Source: Curtobacterium sp. TC1 (GTDB lineage: Bacteria > Actinomycetota > Actinomycetes > Actinomycetales > Microbacteriaceae). Taken from it: 64,000 bases of DNA. Made by a program: the position numbers and the translations under genes. The notes below the pieces were generated by a model that was given only the letters and a program-made list of their open reading frames with translations, was not told the origin of the DNA and made no database searches. The stretch lies in assembly GCF_019844075.1 (NCBI RefSeq), contig NZ_CP081964.1:1426001-1490000 (forward strand), in the 5' to 3' direction. This document shows, in pieces, positions 23,719 to 31,798 of this stretch (position 1 is its first letter; every line of letters begins with the position of its first letter).

Positions 23719-24486
23719 CTAGTGGGTGGTCCAGCCGCCGTCGATGACGAGTTCCTCGCCGGTGACGTACTTCGCCTCGTCGGAGGCGAGGTAGACCATG
23801 CCGTAGCCGATGTCGGTCGGTTCGCCGACGTGCGGCGGCAGGGGCACCTCGCCACCGAGCTGCTCGGCCATCGTCTCCTTCGTCATGCCTGCAGCGGCGG
23901 CCAGGCCGGTGTAGACGGAGCCGGGGTGGATCGAGTTGACGCGGACACCGTCCCCGGCGAACCACTGTGCGGCGTGCTTCGTGAGGGACCGCACGGCGCC
24001 CTTCGACGCCGAGTACGCGGCACCGCCGGCATCGGAGACGCCGCCGACGATCGCGGCGATGGACGACACGTTGACGATCGATCCGCCGCCCTGCCGCTGC
24101 ATGTGCGGGATGACCGACTTCATGCCGAGCCACACGCCGGTGGTGTTCACCGCCATGACCGTGTTCCAGTCGTCGAGCTCGGCGTCGAGGATGCCCTTCG
24201 CGACGTGGATGCCCGCGTTGTTGACGAGCACGTCGACGCGTCCGTGGTCGGCGACCACCCGTTCGACGACGCCGTTCCACGATTCCGGCGACGTGACGTC
24301 GAGCGTGATCGCGGTGGCCCGACCTCCTTCGTCGCGGATCGTGGCCGCTTCCCGCTGCAGTGCTGCTTCGCTGACGTCGGTCATGATGACGGTCGCGCCC
24401 TCCCGGGCGAACAGCTGGGCTCCGGCGAGGCCCATGCCGCTCGCTGCGCCGGTGATGATCGCGACCTTGTCGTCGAGTCGTGCCAT
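23719..24486 (-). CDS. short-chain dehydrogenase/reductase, classical
   Basis: A 255-residue SDR with TGAASGMG (residues 12-19), Asp37 in MTDVS pointing to NAD, NNAGIHVAKG, VSSIAA, YSASKGAV and the C-terminal ITGEELVIDGGW-like motif (VTGEELVIDGGW). These are all conserved in NAD-dependent 3-oxoacyl-ACP-reductase-like or hydroxysteroid/cyclohexanol dehydrogenases. AGGAG precedes the ATG. It is 28 bases after another SDR on the same strand, and both follow a TetR gene, suggesting one operon for oxidation of an alcohol or ring compound. Confidence 0.9.
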   Translation of the reverse strand: MARLDDKVAIITGAASGMGLAGAQLFAREGATVIMTDVSEAALQREAATIRDEGGRATAITLDVTSPESWNGVVERVVADHGRVDVLVNNAGIHVAKGILDAELDDWNTVMAVNTTGVWLGMKSVIPHMQRQGGGSIVNVSSIAAIVGGVSDAGGAAYSASKGAVRSLTKHAAQWFAGDGVRVNSIHPGSVYTGLAAAAGMTKETMAEQLGGEVPLPPHVGEPTDIGYGMVYLASDEAKYVTGEELVIDGGWTTH

Positions 24487-24514
24487 GTCGTGTCTCCTGC
24501 TCTCGTGGTGCGGG

Positions 24515-25300
24515 TCAGATGCGTTCGGGGCGTCGGATGCTCTCGGCGCCGCCGTCGATGAAGACGATCTGTCCGGTGACGTGCGTGTTCTCGGCGCTGG
24601 CGAGCCAGGCAAGGAGCGCCGCCGGAGCTGCGGGTGGTGCGGCCGGACCGTTCAGGGGAGACGGGGCTCCCGCGTCGAGGGCGGCGCGGCCTTCGGCGCT
24701 CTCCAGCGCTGCGGCGGTCATCGGCGTCTCGATGACGCCGGGAGCGATGGCGTTCAGTGCGATGCCGGCGCCGGCCCACTCCGGGTCCTTCGCGTGGGTG
24801 CGGACCCACTGCGCGATCGCCTTCTTGGTGGTCGAGTAGATGGCGCTGGACCCGGCGGCGTTCGTCGCGGTGCCGATGCGCTCGGCCTCCTGCCGTGCGC
24901 CCGGCTCGTCGTCCGCGAGGAGCCGCTCGTACAGGCCCTCGTCGACCTCCTCGAGGGCCGCGAGGGACGCGACGACCACGGCGCGCGGTGCATCGGAGCC
25001 GGCGAGGAGCGGGCGGAGCCCTTCGAGCGTGGCCGTCGCGCCGAAGTAGTTCACCCCGACCGTCACGGGACTCGCCGCGACGAGCCCGGCGACGGCGATC
25101 ACGCCGTCGACCCGGCCTCCGGAGCGCTGCTCGACCTCGTGCACGAGCGCGGTCCGGCCCTCGGCGGTGCTGAGGTCCGCGACGACGTCCGCGTCCTTGA
25201 TGTCGACACCGATCACGCGGTGCCCGTCGGCTTCGAGTCGTTCTGCGGTGGCCTTGCCGATACCGGAAGCGGCTCCGGTGACCACGTACGTCCTGCTCAT
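24515..25300 (-). CDS. short-chain dehydrogenase/reductase
   Basis: A 261-residue SDR: TGAASGIG (residues 8-15), VGVDIKDADVVADL for the cofactor pocket (Asp33, suggesting NAD), catalytic Ser in VASLAA and Tyr-Lys in YSTTKKA, and HVTGQIVFIDGGAE at the end. The YxxxK spacing is intact. It resembles 3-alpha-hydroxysteroid-dehydrogenase-like SDRs, which lack the full NNAG motif (here AVAGLV). AGAGGA precedes the ATG. It is the middle gene of TetR-SDR-SDR. Confidence 0.85.
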   Translation of the reverse strand: MSRTYVVTGAASGIGKATAERLEADGHRVIGVDIKDADVVADLSTAEGRTALVHEVEQRSGGRVDGVIAVAGLVAASPVTVGVNYFGATATLEGLRPLLAGSDAPRAVVVASLAALEEVDEGLYERLLADDEPGARQEAERIGTATNAAGSSAIYSTTKKAIAQWVRTHAKDPEWAGAGIALNAIAPGVIETPMTAAALESAEGRAALDAGAPSPLNGPAAPPAAPAALLAWLASAENTHVTGQIVFIDGGAESIRRPERI

Positions 25301-25377
25301 GGTGGTTCCTCTCGTCATCGTCGACGTCGGCGCGCGGGAGCGCGCGAGCTCCGCTCGGGTAGCGGAGAAGTCAGGGG

Positions 25378-25974
25378 TCAGTCGCTGCCGACCAGCCACT
25401 CGGGCATGACGGCGACCAGTCGTTCGGCCATCGCGTCCTGTTCGGCGGGAGCGTCGTCGCGCAGCCACGCCGTGAGCATCGCGATCGCACCGCCGGCGAT
25501 GAACCGGGCGGTGTCCTCGGCGTGGACGGTCCCGGGGACGCGAACGCCGAGGAGTCGGATGGTCGCGAGGACCTGCTGCGCGTACGCGGCGACCACGCTC
25601 TCGTGCACCCGCCCGGACAACCGCCAGTCCAGGGACGCCCGGTAGAAGGCGGAACGCGAACCGATGTGCGCGAGCATCCGGCGGTTCGCCGCGACGGCCA
25701 GGGTGCGGAGGTCGGCAGCGTGGTCGTCCCGTGCCCGGAGGTCGTCGAGCCCGATGTCCCGGAAGGCGTCGACCAGCATCGCGACCGCGAGGTCGTCGAG
25801 GTCCGCGAACTGCGCGTAGAACGCGCTCCGGCTCACCCCGGCAGCGCGGGCGATCGCGTTGACGGTGATCTCCGTCGACGCGTCGGCGGCGAGGCCCTCG
25901 ACGGCGCGGACGATCGCGGCACGGGTCCGGGCTGGACGGGGATCGGTTGCCCGCACGGGCGCGCTGCTCTGCAC
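25378..25974 (-). CDS. TetR/AcrR-family transcriptional regulator
   Basis: A 198-residue TetR protein: ARTRAAIVRAVEGLAAD and ITVNAIARAAGVSRSAFYAQFADLDDL form the DNA-binding region (residues about 15-62), with a helical C-terminal domain. It is the first gene of a likely operon with two SDRs (77-base gap). An inverted repeat just upstream of the ATG is a candidate operator, so the operon is probably self-regulated. Confidence 0.9.
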   Translation of the reverse strand: MQSSAPVRATDPRPARTRAAIVRAVEGLAADASTEITVNAIARAAGVSRSAFYAQFADLDDLAVAMLVDAFRDIGLDDLRARDDHAADLRTLAVAANRRMLAHIGSRSAFYRASLDWRLSGRVHESVVAAYAQQVLATIRLLGVRVPGTVHAEDTARFIAGGAIAMLTAWLRDDAPAEQDAMAERLVAVMPEWLVGSD

Positions 25975-25990
25975 GGCTCCACCCTACGAC

Positions 25991-26013
25991 TTTTCCGACA
26001 TGTGCGTGGAAAA
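25991..26013. promoter_or_regulatory. candidate TetR operator, TTTTCC-N11-GGAAAA
   Basis: A 6-bp inverted repeat with an 11-base spacer, 17 bases upstream of the TetR start. The T/A-rich arms stand out in this GC-rich region. Confidence 0.6.
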
Positions 26014-26109
26014 TGCCGGGATGCGCCGTTCACCAACCGGACTCCCGCGCATGGCAGGGTGGTCCGGGGCGTCGTCGCCCGCAGCCCAGCCAGCCGCGAG
26101 CGGAGCACG

Positions 26110-26946
26110 ATGCCACCACCCGACCTGATGGTCGTCACGGACCTCGACGGAACGTTCCTCGACCACCACGACTACTCGTTCGACGCCGCCCTGCCGATGC
26201 TCGAGCGCCTGCGCGCGGACGGCGTGCCGGTGGTGTTCTGCAGCAGCAAGACCCGGGCCGAGATCACCGCCCTGCACCAGCGGACCGGTCTGGACGGGCA
26301 GGCGTTCGTCGCGGAGAACGGCGCGGTCGTCGTCGGAGAAGACGGCAACGTGATCGCCGGACCTTCGGCCGGCTCCGGCGTCGGCCCCGCGGCCGGCGAT
26401 CTCGAGCGACTCCGTGCGGATCTCGACCGCATCCGAGCGGACCTGGACCTGCACTTCGCGACGTTCGGCGGCGAGACCGACGCGGTCGTCGCCGCCTGGA
26501 CCGGCCTCGACGTCGTGGCGGCGGCGGCCGCCCGGCAGCGCGAAGCCTCCGAGGTCCTGTTCTGGCACGCCGAGGACGACGACCGTGCCGAGACGTTCCG
26601 CACGGCGCTCGCCGCGGCCGGCCTCGAGCTCGTGCGCGGGGGCCGCTTCTGGCACGTCCTGCCGGCCGGACGCGACAAGGGCACCGCGGTCCGCCTGCTC
26701 GTCGCCGACCACACACGCCGCACCGGCACCGTCCCGCGCACCATCGGGCTCGGCGACGGCCCGAACGACACCGCGCTGCTCGACGCCGTCGACCTGGCGG
26801 TCGTCGTGCGCGGCCACGGCCCGGCACCCGGGCCGCTCGCCGACGACCGCCCCGAGCGCGTCCACCGCACGACCGCCCCCGGCCCGCAGGGCTGGGCCGA
26901 GGGCCTCACCCGGTTCACCACCCCGTCCGTCAGGAGCCACCGATGA
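26110..26946 (+). CDS. HAD-superfamily phosphatase, mannosyl/glucosyl-3-phosphoglycerate phosphatase type
   Basis: A 278-residue Cof-like HAD hydrolase: motif I VTDLDGTFLDHHDYS (Asp11, Asp13), motif II FCSSKTRAE, and motifs III/IV in GRDKGTAVRLL and GLGDGPNDTALLD. This pattern (DGTxLDHxxYS...SSKT) is that of mannosyl-3-phosphoglycerate phosphatase. Its stop overlaps the start of the glycosyltransferase by 4 bases (ATGA). The pair should make a glycosyl-3-phosphoglycerate and then remove the phosphate, giving glucosyl- or mannosylglycerate, a compatible solute. GGAG precedes the ATG. Confidence 0.85.
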   Translation: MPPPDLMVVTDLDGTFLDHHDYSFDAALPMLERLRADGVPVVFCSSKTRAEITALHQRTGLDGQAFVAENGAVVVGEDGNVIAGPSAGSGVGPAAGDLERLRADLDRIRADLDLHFATFGGETDAVVAAWTGLDVVAAAAARQREASEVLFWHAEDDDRAETFRTALAAAGLELVRGGRFWHVLPAGRDKGTAVRLLVADHTRRTGTVPRTIGLGDGPNDTALLDAVDLAVVVRGHGPAPGPLADDRPERVHRTTAPGPQGWAEGLTRFTTPSVRSHR

Positions 26947-28157
26947 GCGACTTCCACCAGAACGGCGTCATCACGACGTTCCACGATCTCGGCCGCCGCA
27001 GCACCGCGAGCATCGAGGACGACCTGCGCGGGTTCGCCGAGAAGCGTCCGATGAGCCTGATCCTGCCGGCGCTGTACTCGGAGCTCGAACGTCCCGCGCT
27101 CGCACGGATCGTCGACGAGCTGGCCGAGGCCGACTGGCTCAGCGAGATCGTGATCGGGCTGGACCGCGCCGACCGTGCGCAGTTCGAGCACGCGCGGGAG
27201 TTCTTCGCGCGGCTGCCGCAGCGGCACCGCATCCTGTGGAACGACGGGCCGCGGCTGCGGGAGCTCGACGCCGAGCTGGAGCGCGAGGGGCTGGCTCCCG
27301 GCGAGCCGGGCAAGGGCCGGAACGTCTGGTACTGCACGGGCTACGCGTTGGCGTCGGAGCGCGCCGAGTGCATCGCGCTGCACGACTGCGACATCACGAC
27401 GTACGAGCGGGGCATGCTCGCGCGGCTGTTCTACCCGGTGGCGAACCCGGCGTTCGACTACGAGTTCTCGAAGGGCTTCTACGCCCGTGTCGCCGACGGC
27501 CGGATCAACGGGCGCGTCGGACGCCTGCTCGTCGGTCCGCTGCTCCGGTCGCTCCGCCAGGTCTACGGCGAGTCCGAGTACCTGGAGTACCTCAGCAGCT
27601 TCCGGTACCCGCTGTCCGGCGAGTTCGCGATGCGCGCGCACGTGCTGAACGGGTTGAAGATCCCGGGGGACTGGGGCCTCGAGATCGGCATGCTGTCCGA
27701 GGTCTACCGCGACTACGCGACCCGGCAGGTGTGCCAGGTGGAGATCGCCGACGCCTACGACCACAAGCACCAACCCCTCGCCGAGTCCGACGGCACCGGC
27801 GGACTCGCCCGAATGGGGAACGACATCGTGCAGTCGCTGCTGCGGAAGCTCGCGACGATGGGCGTGCCGCTCACCTCGGACTCGTTCCGGGTGCTCAAGG
27901 CGACGTACTACCGGAACGCGCTCGACATCGTCGAGGTCTACCGGCACGAGGCGGAGATGAGCGGCCTCGGGTTCGACCAGCACGCGGAAGAAGCCGCCGT
28001 CGAGCTCTTCACCAAGGCGATCCTCGACGCCGGTGGCGCGTTCACCGCGCGCCCGGACGACAAGCCGTTCATCCCGAGCTGGAGCCGGGTGCGCTCGGCG
28101 GTGCCGGACGTGCTCGACCGGTTGCGGGATGCGGTCGAGGCCGACCAGCAGGACTGA
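26943..28157 (+). CDS. glucosyl-3-phosphoglycerate synthase-like glycosyltransferase
   Basis: A 404-residue GT-A glycosyltransferase: SLILPALYSELE start of the nucleotide-sugar fold, GEPGKGRN (residues 120-127), and the metal-binding HDCDITTY (DxD at 148-150). Later WGLEIGML and DAYDHKHQ match the GT81 family of glucosyl-3-phosphoglycerate synthases, although at 404 residues it is longer than the ~320-residue mycobacterial GpgS. The coupled phosphatase gene upstream supports the role. Glucose versus mannose donor cannot be told by eye. A repeat-family hairpin follows the stop. Confidence 0.85.
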   Translation: MSDFHQNGVITTFHDLGRRSTASIEDDLRGFAEKRPMSLILPALYSELERPALARIVDELAEADWLSEIVIGLDRADRAQFEHAREFFARLPQRHRILWNDGPRLRELDAELEREGLAPGEPGKGRNVWYCTGYALASERAECIALHDCDITTYERGMLARLFYPVANPAFDYEFSKGFYARVADGRINGRVGRLLVGPLLRSLRQVYGESEYLEYLSSFRYPLSGEFAMRAHVLNGLKIPGDWGLEIGMLSEVYRDYATRQVCQVEIADAYDHKHQPLAESDGTGGLARMGNDIVQSLLRKLATMGVPLTSDSFRVLKATYYRNALDIVEVYRHEAEMSGLGFDQHAEEAAVELFTKAILDAGGAFTARPDDKPFIPSWSRVRSAVPDVLDRLRDAVEADQQD

Positions 28158-28185
28158 TCACGCGCCCTGGGCGCGACCACAGAGC

Positions 28186-28227
28186 GGACGGGAGGCACGG
28201 CGGGAGCTGGCCCCGTGCCTCCCGTCC
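28186..28227. repeat. palindromic repeat R4, bidirectional terminator
   Basis: GGACGGGAGGCACGG (28186-28200) and CCGTGCCTCCCGTCC (28213-28227), a perfect 15-bp stem with a 12-base loop, between the convergent glycosyltransferase and LLM oxidoreductase genes. Confidence 0.9.
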
Positions 28228-28245
28228 GGCGGTCTGGCGCCGTTC

Positions 28246-29277
28246 TCAGGCCGCCGGTTCCGGCGACCAGCCGAGTTGCGGACCCAGGTGCTCGGCGATG
28301 TCCGTGGTGATCTGCGCGTAGTCGTCCGGCTCGAACGAGAACGGCAGTGCGAAGGCGACCTCGGTGACCGCCTGGTAGCCGGCGTCGGCACGCAACCGGT
28401 CCGCGATCTCGGCCGACGTGCCCACCAGGTCGGCGGCGAAGAGCATCCCCGCGGGTCCCATCGGCACACCCACACGCCCCGAGCGGCTCTCGACGTAGGC
28501 GCGGTAGCGGGCCTCCTGCTCCTTGGTCGCGGTGTCCGTCGGGATGACGACCAGCCCCTGCGAGACACGGGCGGAGTCGGGGTCGGGGTGGACGTCGAGG
28601 TAGGCGTCGATCTGGGCCCGCTGGTTGGTGGCGAAGTCCGTGCCGTTCTCGCTGCGGGTGACGCTCGACGTCAGCAGGTGGAAGCCGTTCTCGCCAGCCC
28701 AGACCGCCGACTTCGTGCTGCCGGTGCCGTACCAGATGCGGTCGGCCAGGCCGTCACCGTGTGGTTGGACGGTGCTCGCGAACTCCTCGATGCCCCGACG
28801 TTCGACGGTGTCGGTTCCGGTCACGTGGTCGCCGCGGACCAGGTCGCGGAAGCGCAGGAGGCGGTCGTTGCCCAGGTCCTCGTGCTCGAGGGTGTCGGGG
28901 TAGATCGCGTCGCGGTACAGGTCGAAGTTCATCGGGGTGCCGACCGAGAAGCCGGGGTTCAGCCGTCCGCCGAGGAGCACGTCGACGGTGCCGAGGTCCT
29001 CCGCCAGGCGGAACGGGTTCTCCGCCCCGATCGGCGTGACGGCGGTGCCGAGGTCGATCCGCGAGGTCCGCTGCGACGCGGCGGCCATCACCGCGACGGG
29101 GGAGGAGATGCCGTGCTGCAGGTGCCGGTGGCGCAGCCACGCACTGTCGAAGCCGAGCGCCTCCGCACGCTCGATGACGCGGAGCGTGTCCTCGTGGCCT
29201 TCGGCCGGTCGGGCGGGGTCGAACGACCCGATCGTCAGGAAGCCGAGCCGGTGCAGGGGAGTTCCGTCGAGGGGCAT
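28246..29277 (-). CDS. LLM-class flavin-dependent oxidoreductase
   Basis: A 343-residue luciferase-like monooxygenase. Family features: an N-terminal beta strand (RLGFLTIGSFD), RAEALGFDSAWLRHRH, a central SRIDLGTAVTPIGAENPFRLAEDLGTVDVL, GRLNPGFSVGTP and a WYGTGS segment. The group uses FMNH2 or F420 with flavin reductase help; the substrate is unknown. It may depend on a reductase such as the FMN reductase at 17164-17724, but they are not linked. It lies 59 bases after a VOC protein on the same strand. Confidence 0.85.
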   Translation of the reverse strand: MPLDGTPLHRLGFLTIGSFDPARPAEGHEDTLRVIERAEALGFDSAWLRHRHLQHGISSPVAVMAAASQRTSRIDLGTAVTPIGAENPFRLAEDLGTVDVLLGGRLNPGFSVGTPMNFDLYRDAIYPDTLEHEDLGNDRLLRFRDLVRGDHVTGTDTVERRGIEEFASTVQPHGDGLADRIWYGTGSTKSAVWAGENGFHLLTSSVTRSENGTDFATNQRAQIDAYLDVHPDPDSARVSQGLVVIPTDTATKEQEARYRAYVESRSGRVGVPMGPAGMLFAADLVGTSAEIADRLRADAGYQAVTEVAFALPFSFEPDDYAQITTDIAEHLGPQLGWSPEPAA

Positions 29278-29336
29278 GGGTCGATCGTGCCAGATGCGTC
29301 GTGCCCGGTGCGTCGCTCAGACCCCGGTCTTGCTGG

Positions 29337-29729
29337 TCAGGGCCGTGGCTCCTTGATCAGCGCCTCGACGTTGTTGCCGTCCGGGTCGGAAACGAAAGCC
29401 GTGTACGCGCGGTACTCGGCCCAGTACCGCGGCTCGTGTCGTGACACCCCGCCGGCGGCGACGGCCTCGCGGTGGAACGCGTCGACCTCGCTCCGTGACC
29501 CGGCCTCGAACGCCAGGTGGAGCCCGCGTGTCACCGCCTCGGGTGCCCGGGCGGTCTCGAGCGAGACGCTCGGGGTGTCGTCCCCGTGCTGCCAGAACTC
29601 GGCGACGGAGTCCGTGCGGTAGCCCGCTCCGATGCCGAGCGGCGCGAGGGCGGCGGTGTAGAACGCGTCGCTCGCGGCGAAGTCGCTGGCGAAGACGCCC
29701 AGGTGGTGGATGAGTCGCTGACCCGGCAT
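29337..29729 (-). CDS. VOC (glyoxalase/dioxygenase) superfamily protein
   Basis: A 130-residue VOC protein. It begins with the beta-alpha unit LIHHLGVFASDFAASDAFYTAAL (metal ligand His candidate HH) and ends with AYTAFVSDPDGNNVEAL, the family's C-terminal signature with a Glu metal ligand. Such proteins are lyases, isomerases, dioxygenases or drug-binding proteins; no specific one can be chosen. Probably co-transcribed with the LLM oxidoreductase. Confidence 0.8.
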   Translation of the reverse strand: MPGQRLIHHLGVFASDFAASDAFYTAALAPLGIGAGYRTDSVAEFWQHGDDTPSVSLETARAPEAVTRGLHLAFEAGSRSEVDAFHREAVAAGGVSRHEPRYWAEYRAYTAFVSDPDGNNVEALIKEPRP

Positions 29730-29799
29730 GGGACGACCCTAGGCCGACGTCTCCGCATCCGTCCGGGCGGCTCTCCGGGTGCGCTGGCAGGCTGGATCC

Positions 29800-30666
29800 G
29801 TGCACATCACCCTCGACTCCGCGACCGACATCGTCATCTCCGGCATCCGGTTCCCGGAGGGCAACCGCTGGCACGACGGGCGGCTCTGGTACTCCGACAT
29901 GCACACCGGTCAGGTGTTCTCGGTCGACCCTGCCTCGACCGACGGCCCCCGGCTCGAGGCCACCGTCGACGGGCAGTCGTCGGGACTCGGGTGGCTCGCC
30001 GACGGGCGGCTCATCGTCAGCTCGATGGAGTCCCGCACGGTCGTCGCCGTCGAGCCGGACGCCAGCACCTCGGTGTTCGCCGACCTGTCCGCCGTCGAGT
30101 CCTCCCTCGTGAACGACCTGGTCGTCGACGCCCACACCGGCCGGACCTACATCGGTGCCTTCGGGTACGACCTGTACGCGGGCGAGGAGCTGCGCCCCGG
30201 CCCGCTCTACGTGATCGACCCCGACGGCTCCGTCCGGCTCGCCGCCGAGGGCCTGGTGTTCCCGAACAGCGCCTACATCCTGCCCGGCACCCGCACCCTG
30301 GTGGTCAGCGAGACGTGGGGCGGCCTGCTCACCGCGTTCGACATCGAGGACGACGGTTCGCTGACCGGGCGGCGCGAGTGGGCAGCCCTGCCCGGCGGCG
30401 TGACCCCGGACGGCAGCACCGTCGACCGTGACGGCGCGATCTGGGTCTGCTCGGTCGACACGGGGGAGTTCCTGCGGGTCCTCGAGGGCGGCGAGGTGAC
30501 GGACCGCATCGATGCACCAGGCGAGTGCGCGATCGACTGTGCGCTCGGCGGCGAGGACGGTCGCACCCTCTACCTGGCGACCGCCGACAGCTACGACCCG
30601 GCGACCACGGCGCAGACGCGCGCCGGTCGGATCAGCGCGGTGCGGGTCGCCGTGCCGGGTTGGTGA
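29800..30666 (+). CDS. SMP-30/gluconolactonase/LRE-like sugar lactonase
   Basis: A 288-residue six-bladed beta-propeller of the SMP-30 family: FPEGNRWHDGRLWYSDMHTGQVFSV contains the metal-binding Glu (EGP/EGN motif), and SLVNDLVVDAHTGRTYIG, PNSAYILPGTRTLVVSE and GTPDG-like VTPDGSTVDRDGAIWV give the Asn and Asp ligands. These enzymes hydrolyse sugar lactones with a divalent metal. The GTG at 29800 starts the domain; no strong ribosome site. It reads divergently from the VOC protein with only 70 bases between. Confidence 0.85.
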   Translation: MHITLDSATDIVISGIRFPEGNRWHDGRLWYSDMHTGQVFSVDPASTDGPRLEATVDGQSSGLGWLADGRLIVSSMESRTVVAVEPDASTSVFADLSAVESSLVNDLVVDAHTGRTYIGAFGYDLYAGEELRPGPLYVIDPDGSVRLAAEGLVFPNSAYILPGTRTLVVSETWGGLLTAFDIEDDGSLTGRREWAALPGGVTPDGSTVDRDGAIWVCSVDTGEFLRVLEGGEVTDRIDAPGECAIDCALGGEDGRTLYLATADSYDPATTAQTRAGRISAVRVAVPGW

Positions 30667-30886
30667 CCGCGCTCGAGGTTCCGAAATCCCGGCATCTCAC
30701 GCGCCGCGGAGCCTGCCAGTGGAACCTCGGCGACGTACACGCGGCATGTCATGGAACCTCGGCGCGGTGCTCCAGGCGTCGATGTGGTCGACGAGTCCTC
30801 GCACGATGCCGCATCGTCGTGTTCCTGTCCCGGCACCTGAGGCCCGTCGAGCAGGTACCGCAGCGCTCCGATGTCACGATGGTGCT

Positions 30887-31318
30887 GTGACCGAGACCCC
30901 CGAGCCCACCCTCGTCCCCGAGCTCCTCGTTGCCGACCTGGACCGGAGCCTCGCGTTCTGGTGCGGCCTGTGCGGCTTCGAGGTCCGCTACGCCCGGCCC
31001 GAGGAGCGCTTCGCGTACGTCGCCCTCGGCACCGCCCACCTCATGCTCGAACAGGCCGGGGTCGGCCGGAACTGGATCACCGGTCCGCTCGATCGACCGC
31101 TCGGCCGGGGCGTGAACTTCCAGGTCACCGTGCCCGACAGCCGTGCGCTGTCCGAGTCGCTGCTCCGTGCCGGTACGGAGCTCTTCATGCAGCCCGAGAC
31201 GAAGTGGTACGACGTCGGGACCGAGCAGGCGGGCGTCGACCAGTTCCTCGTGCAGGACCCGGACGGGTACCTGGTGCGGTTCCAGTCCTCGGCGGGACGG
31301 CGCCCAGCGGCCGACTGA
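30887..31318 (+). CDS. VOC-family protein, bleomycin-resistance-like
   Basis: A 143-residue VOC protein with a single beta-alpha-beta repeat pair: VPELLVADLDRSLAFWCGLCGFEVRYARPEERFAYVALG and QFLVQDPDGYLVRFQS. The sequence matches the bleomycin-resistance/glyoxalase subgroup, where binding pockets form between monomers, so sequestration of a planar or cationic compound is as likely as catalysis. GTG start. Followed after 16 bases by an acetyltransferase on the same strand. Confidence 0.85.
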   Translation: MTETPEPTLVPELLVADLDRSLAFWCGLCGFEVRYARPEERFAYVALGTAHLMLEQAGVGRNWITGPLDRPLGRGVNFQVTVPDSRALSESLLRAGTELFMQPETKWYDVGTEQAGVDQFLVQDPDGYLVRFQSSAGRRPAAD

Positions 31319-31334
31319 GCTCGTAGGATCGGCT

Positions 31335-31787
31335 GTGCCTTCCATCCAGATCGAGAGCCCTCGGAGCGACGACGTCCGCAGCCTGCTCCGCCAGGGGGAT
31401 GCCTTCGCCCTGGCGTTGTACCCGGCCGAGAACTACCACGGCCTCGACGTCGACGCCCTGGAAGCCGACGGGGTCTCGCTGTTCGTCGCCCGCGAGCACG
31501 ACGTGGCCGTCGGCACGGCGGCGATCGTCGATCGGCGCGACGGATCCGGCGAGGTCAAGCGGATGTTCGTCACCGACGACGCCCGAGGACTCGGGGTCGG
31601 CCGAGCCCTGCTCCAGGCGCTCGAAGCCCATGCACGTGACGTGGGCATCTCGACGCTGCAACTGGAGACCGGCCTGCCGCAGGTCGCGGCGATCGCCCTG
31701 TACGAGAAGCTCGGGTACCGCCAGGTCCCGCGCTTCGCGCCGTACACCGACGACCCGACGAGCTACTGCATGGAGAAGCACCTCTGA
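31335..31787 (+). CDS. GNAT-family N-acetyltransferase
   Basis: A 150-residue acetyltransferase: VKRMFVTDDARGLGVGRALLQALEAHARD is the acetyl-CoA-binding motif (R-G-L-G-V-G, around residue 84), and LQLETGLPQVAAIALYEKLGYRQV is the C-terminal beta-bulge region. The DxPTSYCMEKHL tail resembles YhhY/PhnO-like small-molecule acetyltransferases. Probably in one transcript with the VOC protein upstream. GTG start. Confidence 0.85.
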   Translation: MPSIQIESPRSDDVRSLLRQGDAFALALYPAENYHGLDVDALEADGVSLFVAREHDVAVGTAAIVDRRDGSGEVKRMFVTDDARGLGVGRALLQALEAHARDVGISTLQLETGLPQVAAIALYEKLGYRQVPRFAPYTDDPTSYCMEKHL

Positions 31788-31798
31788 GGCTCCGTCCG

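Noticed and set aside
30667..30886. Repeated GGAACCTCGGCG in a 220-base gap
   Set aside because: Two short copies 33 bases apart, no inverted symmetry and no regulator next to them; too weak to call an operator.
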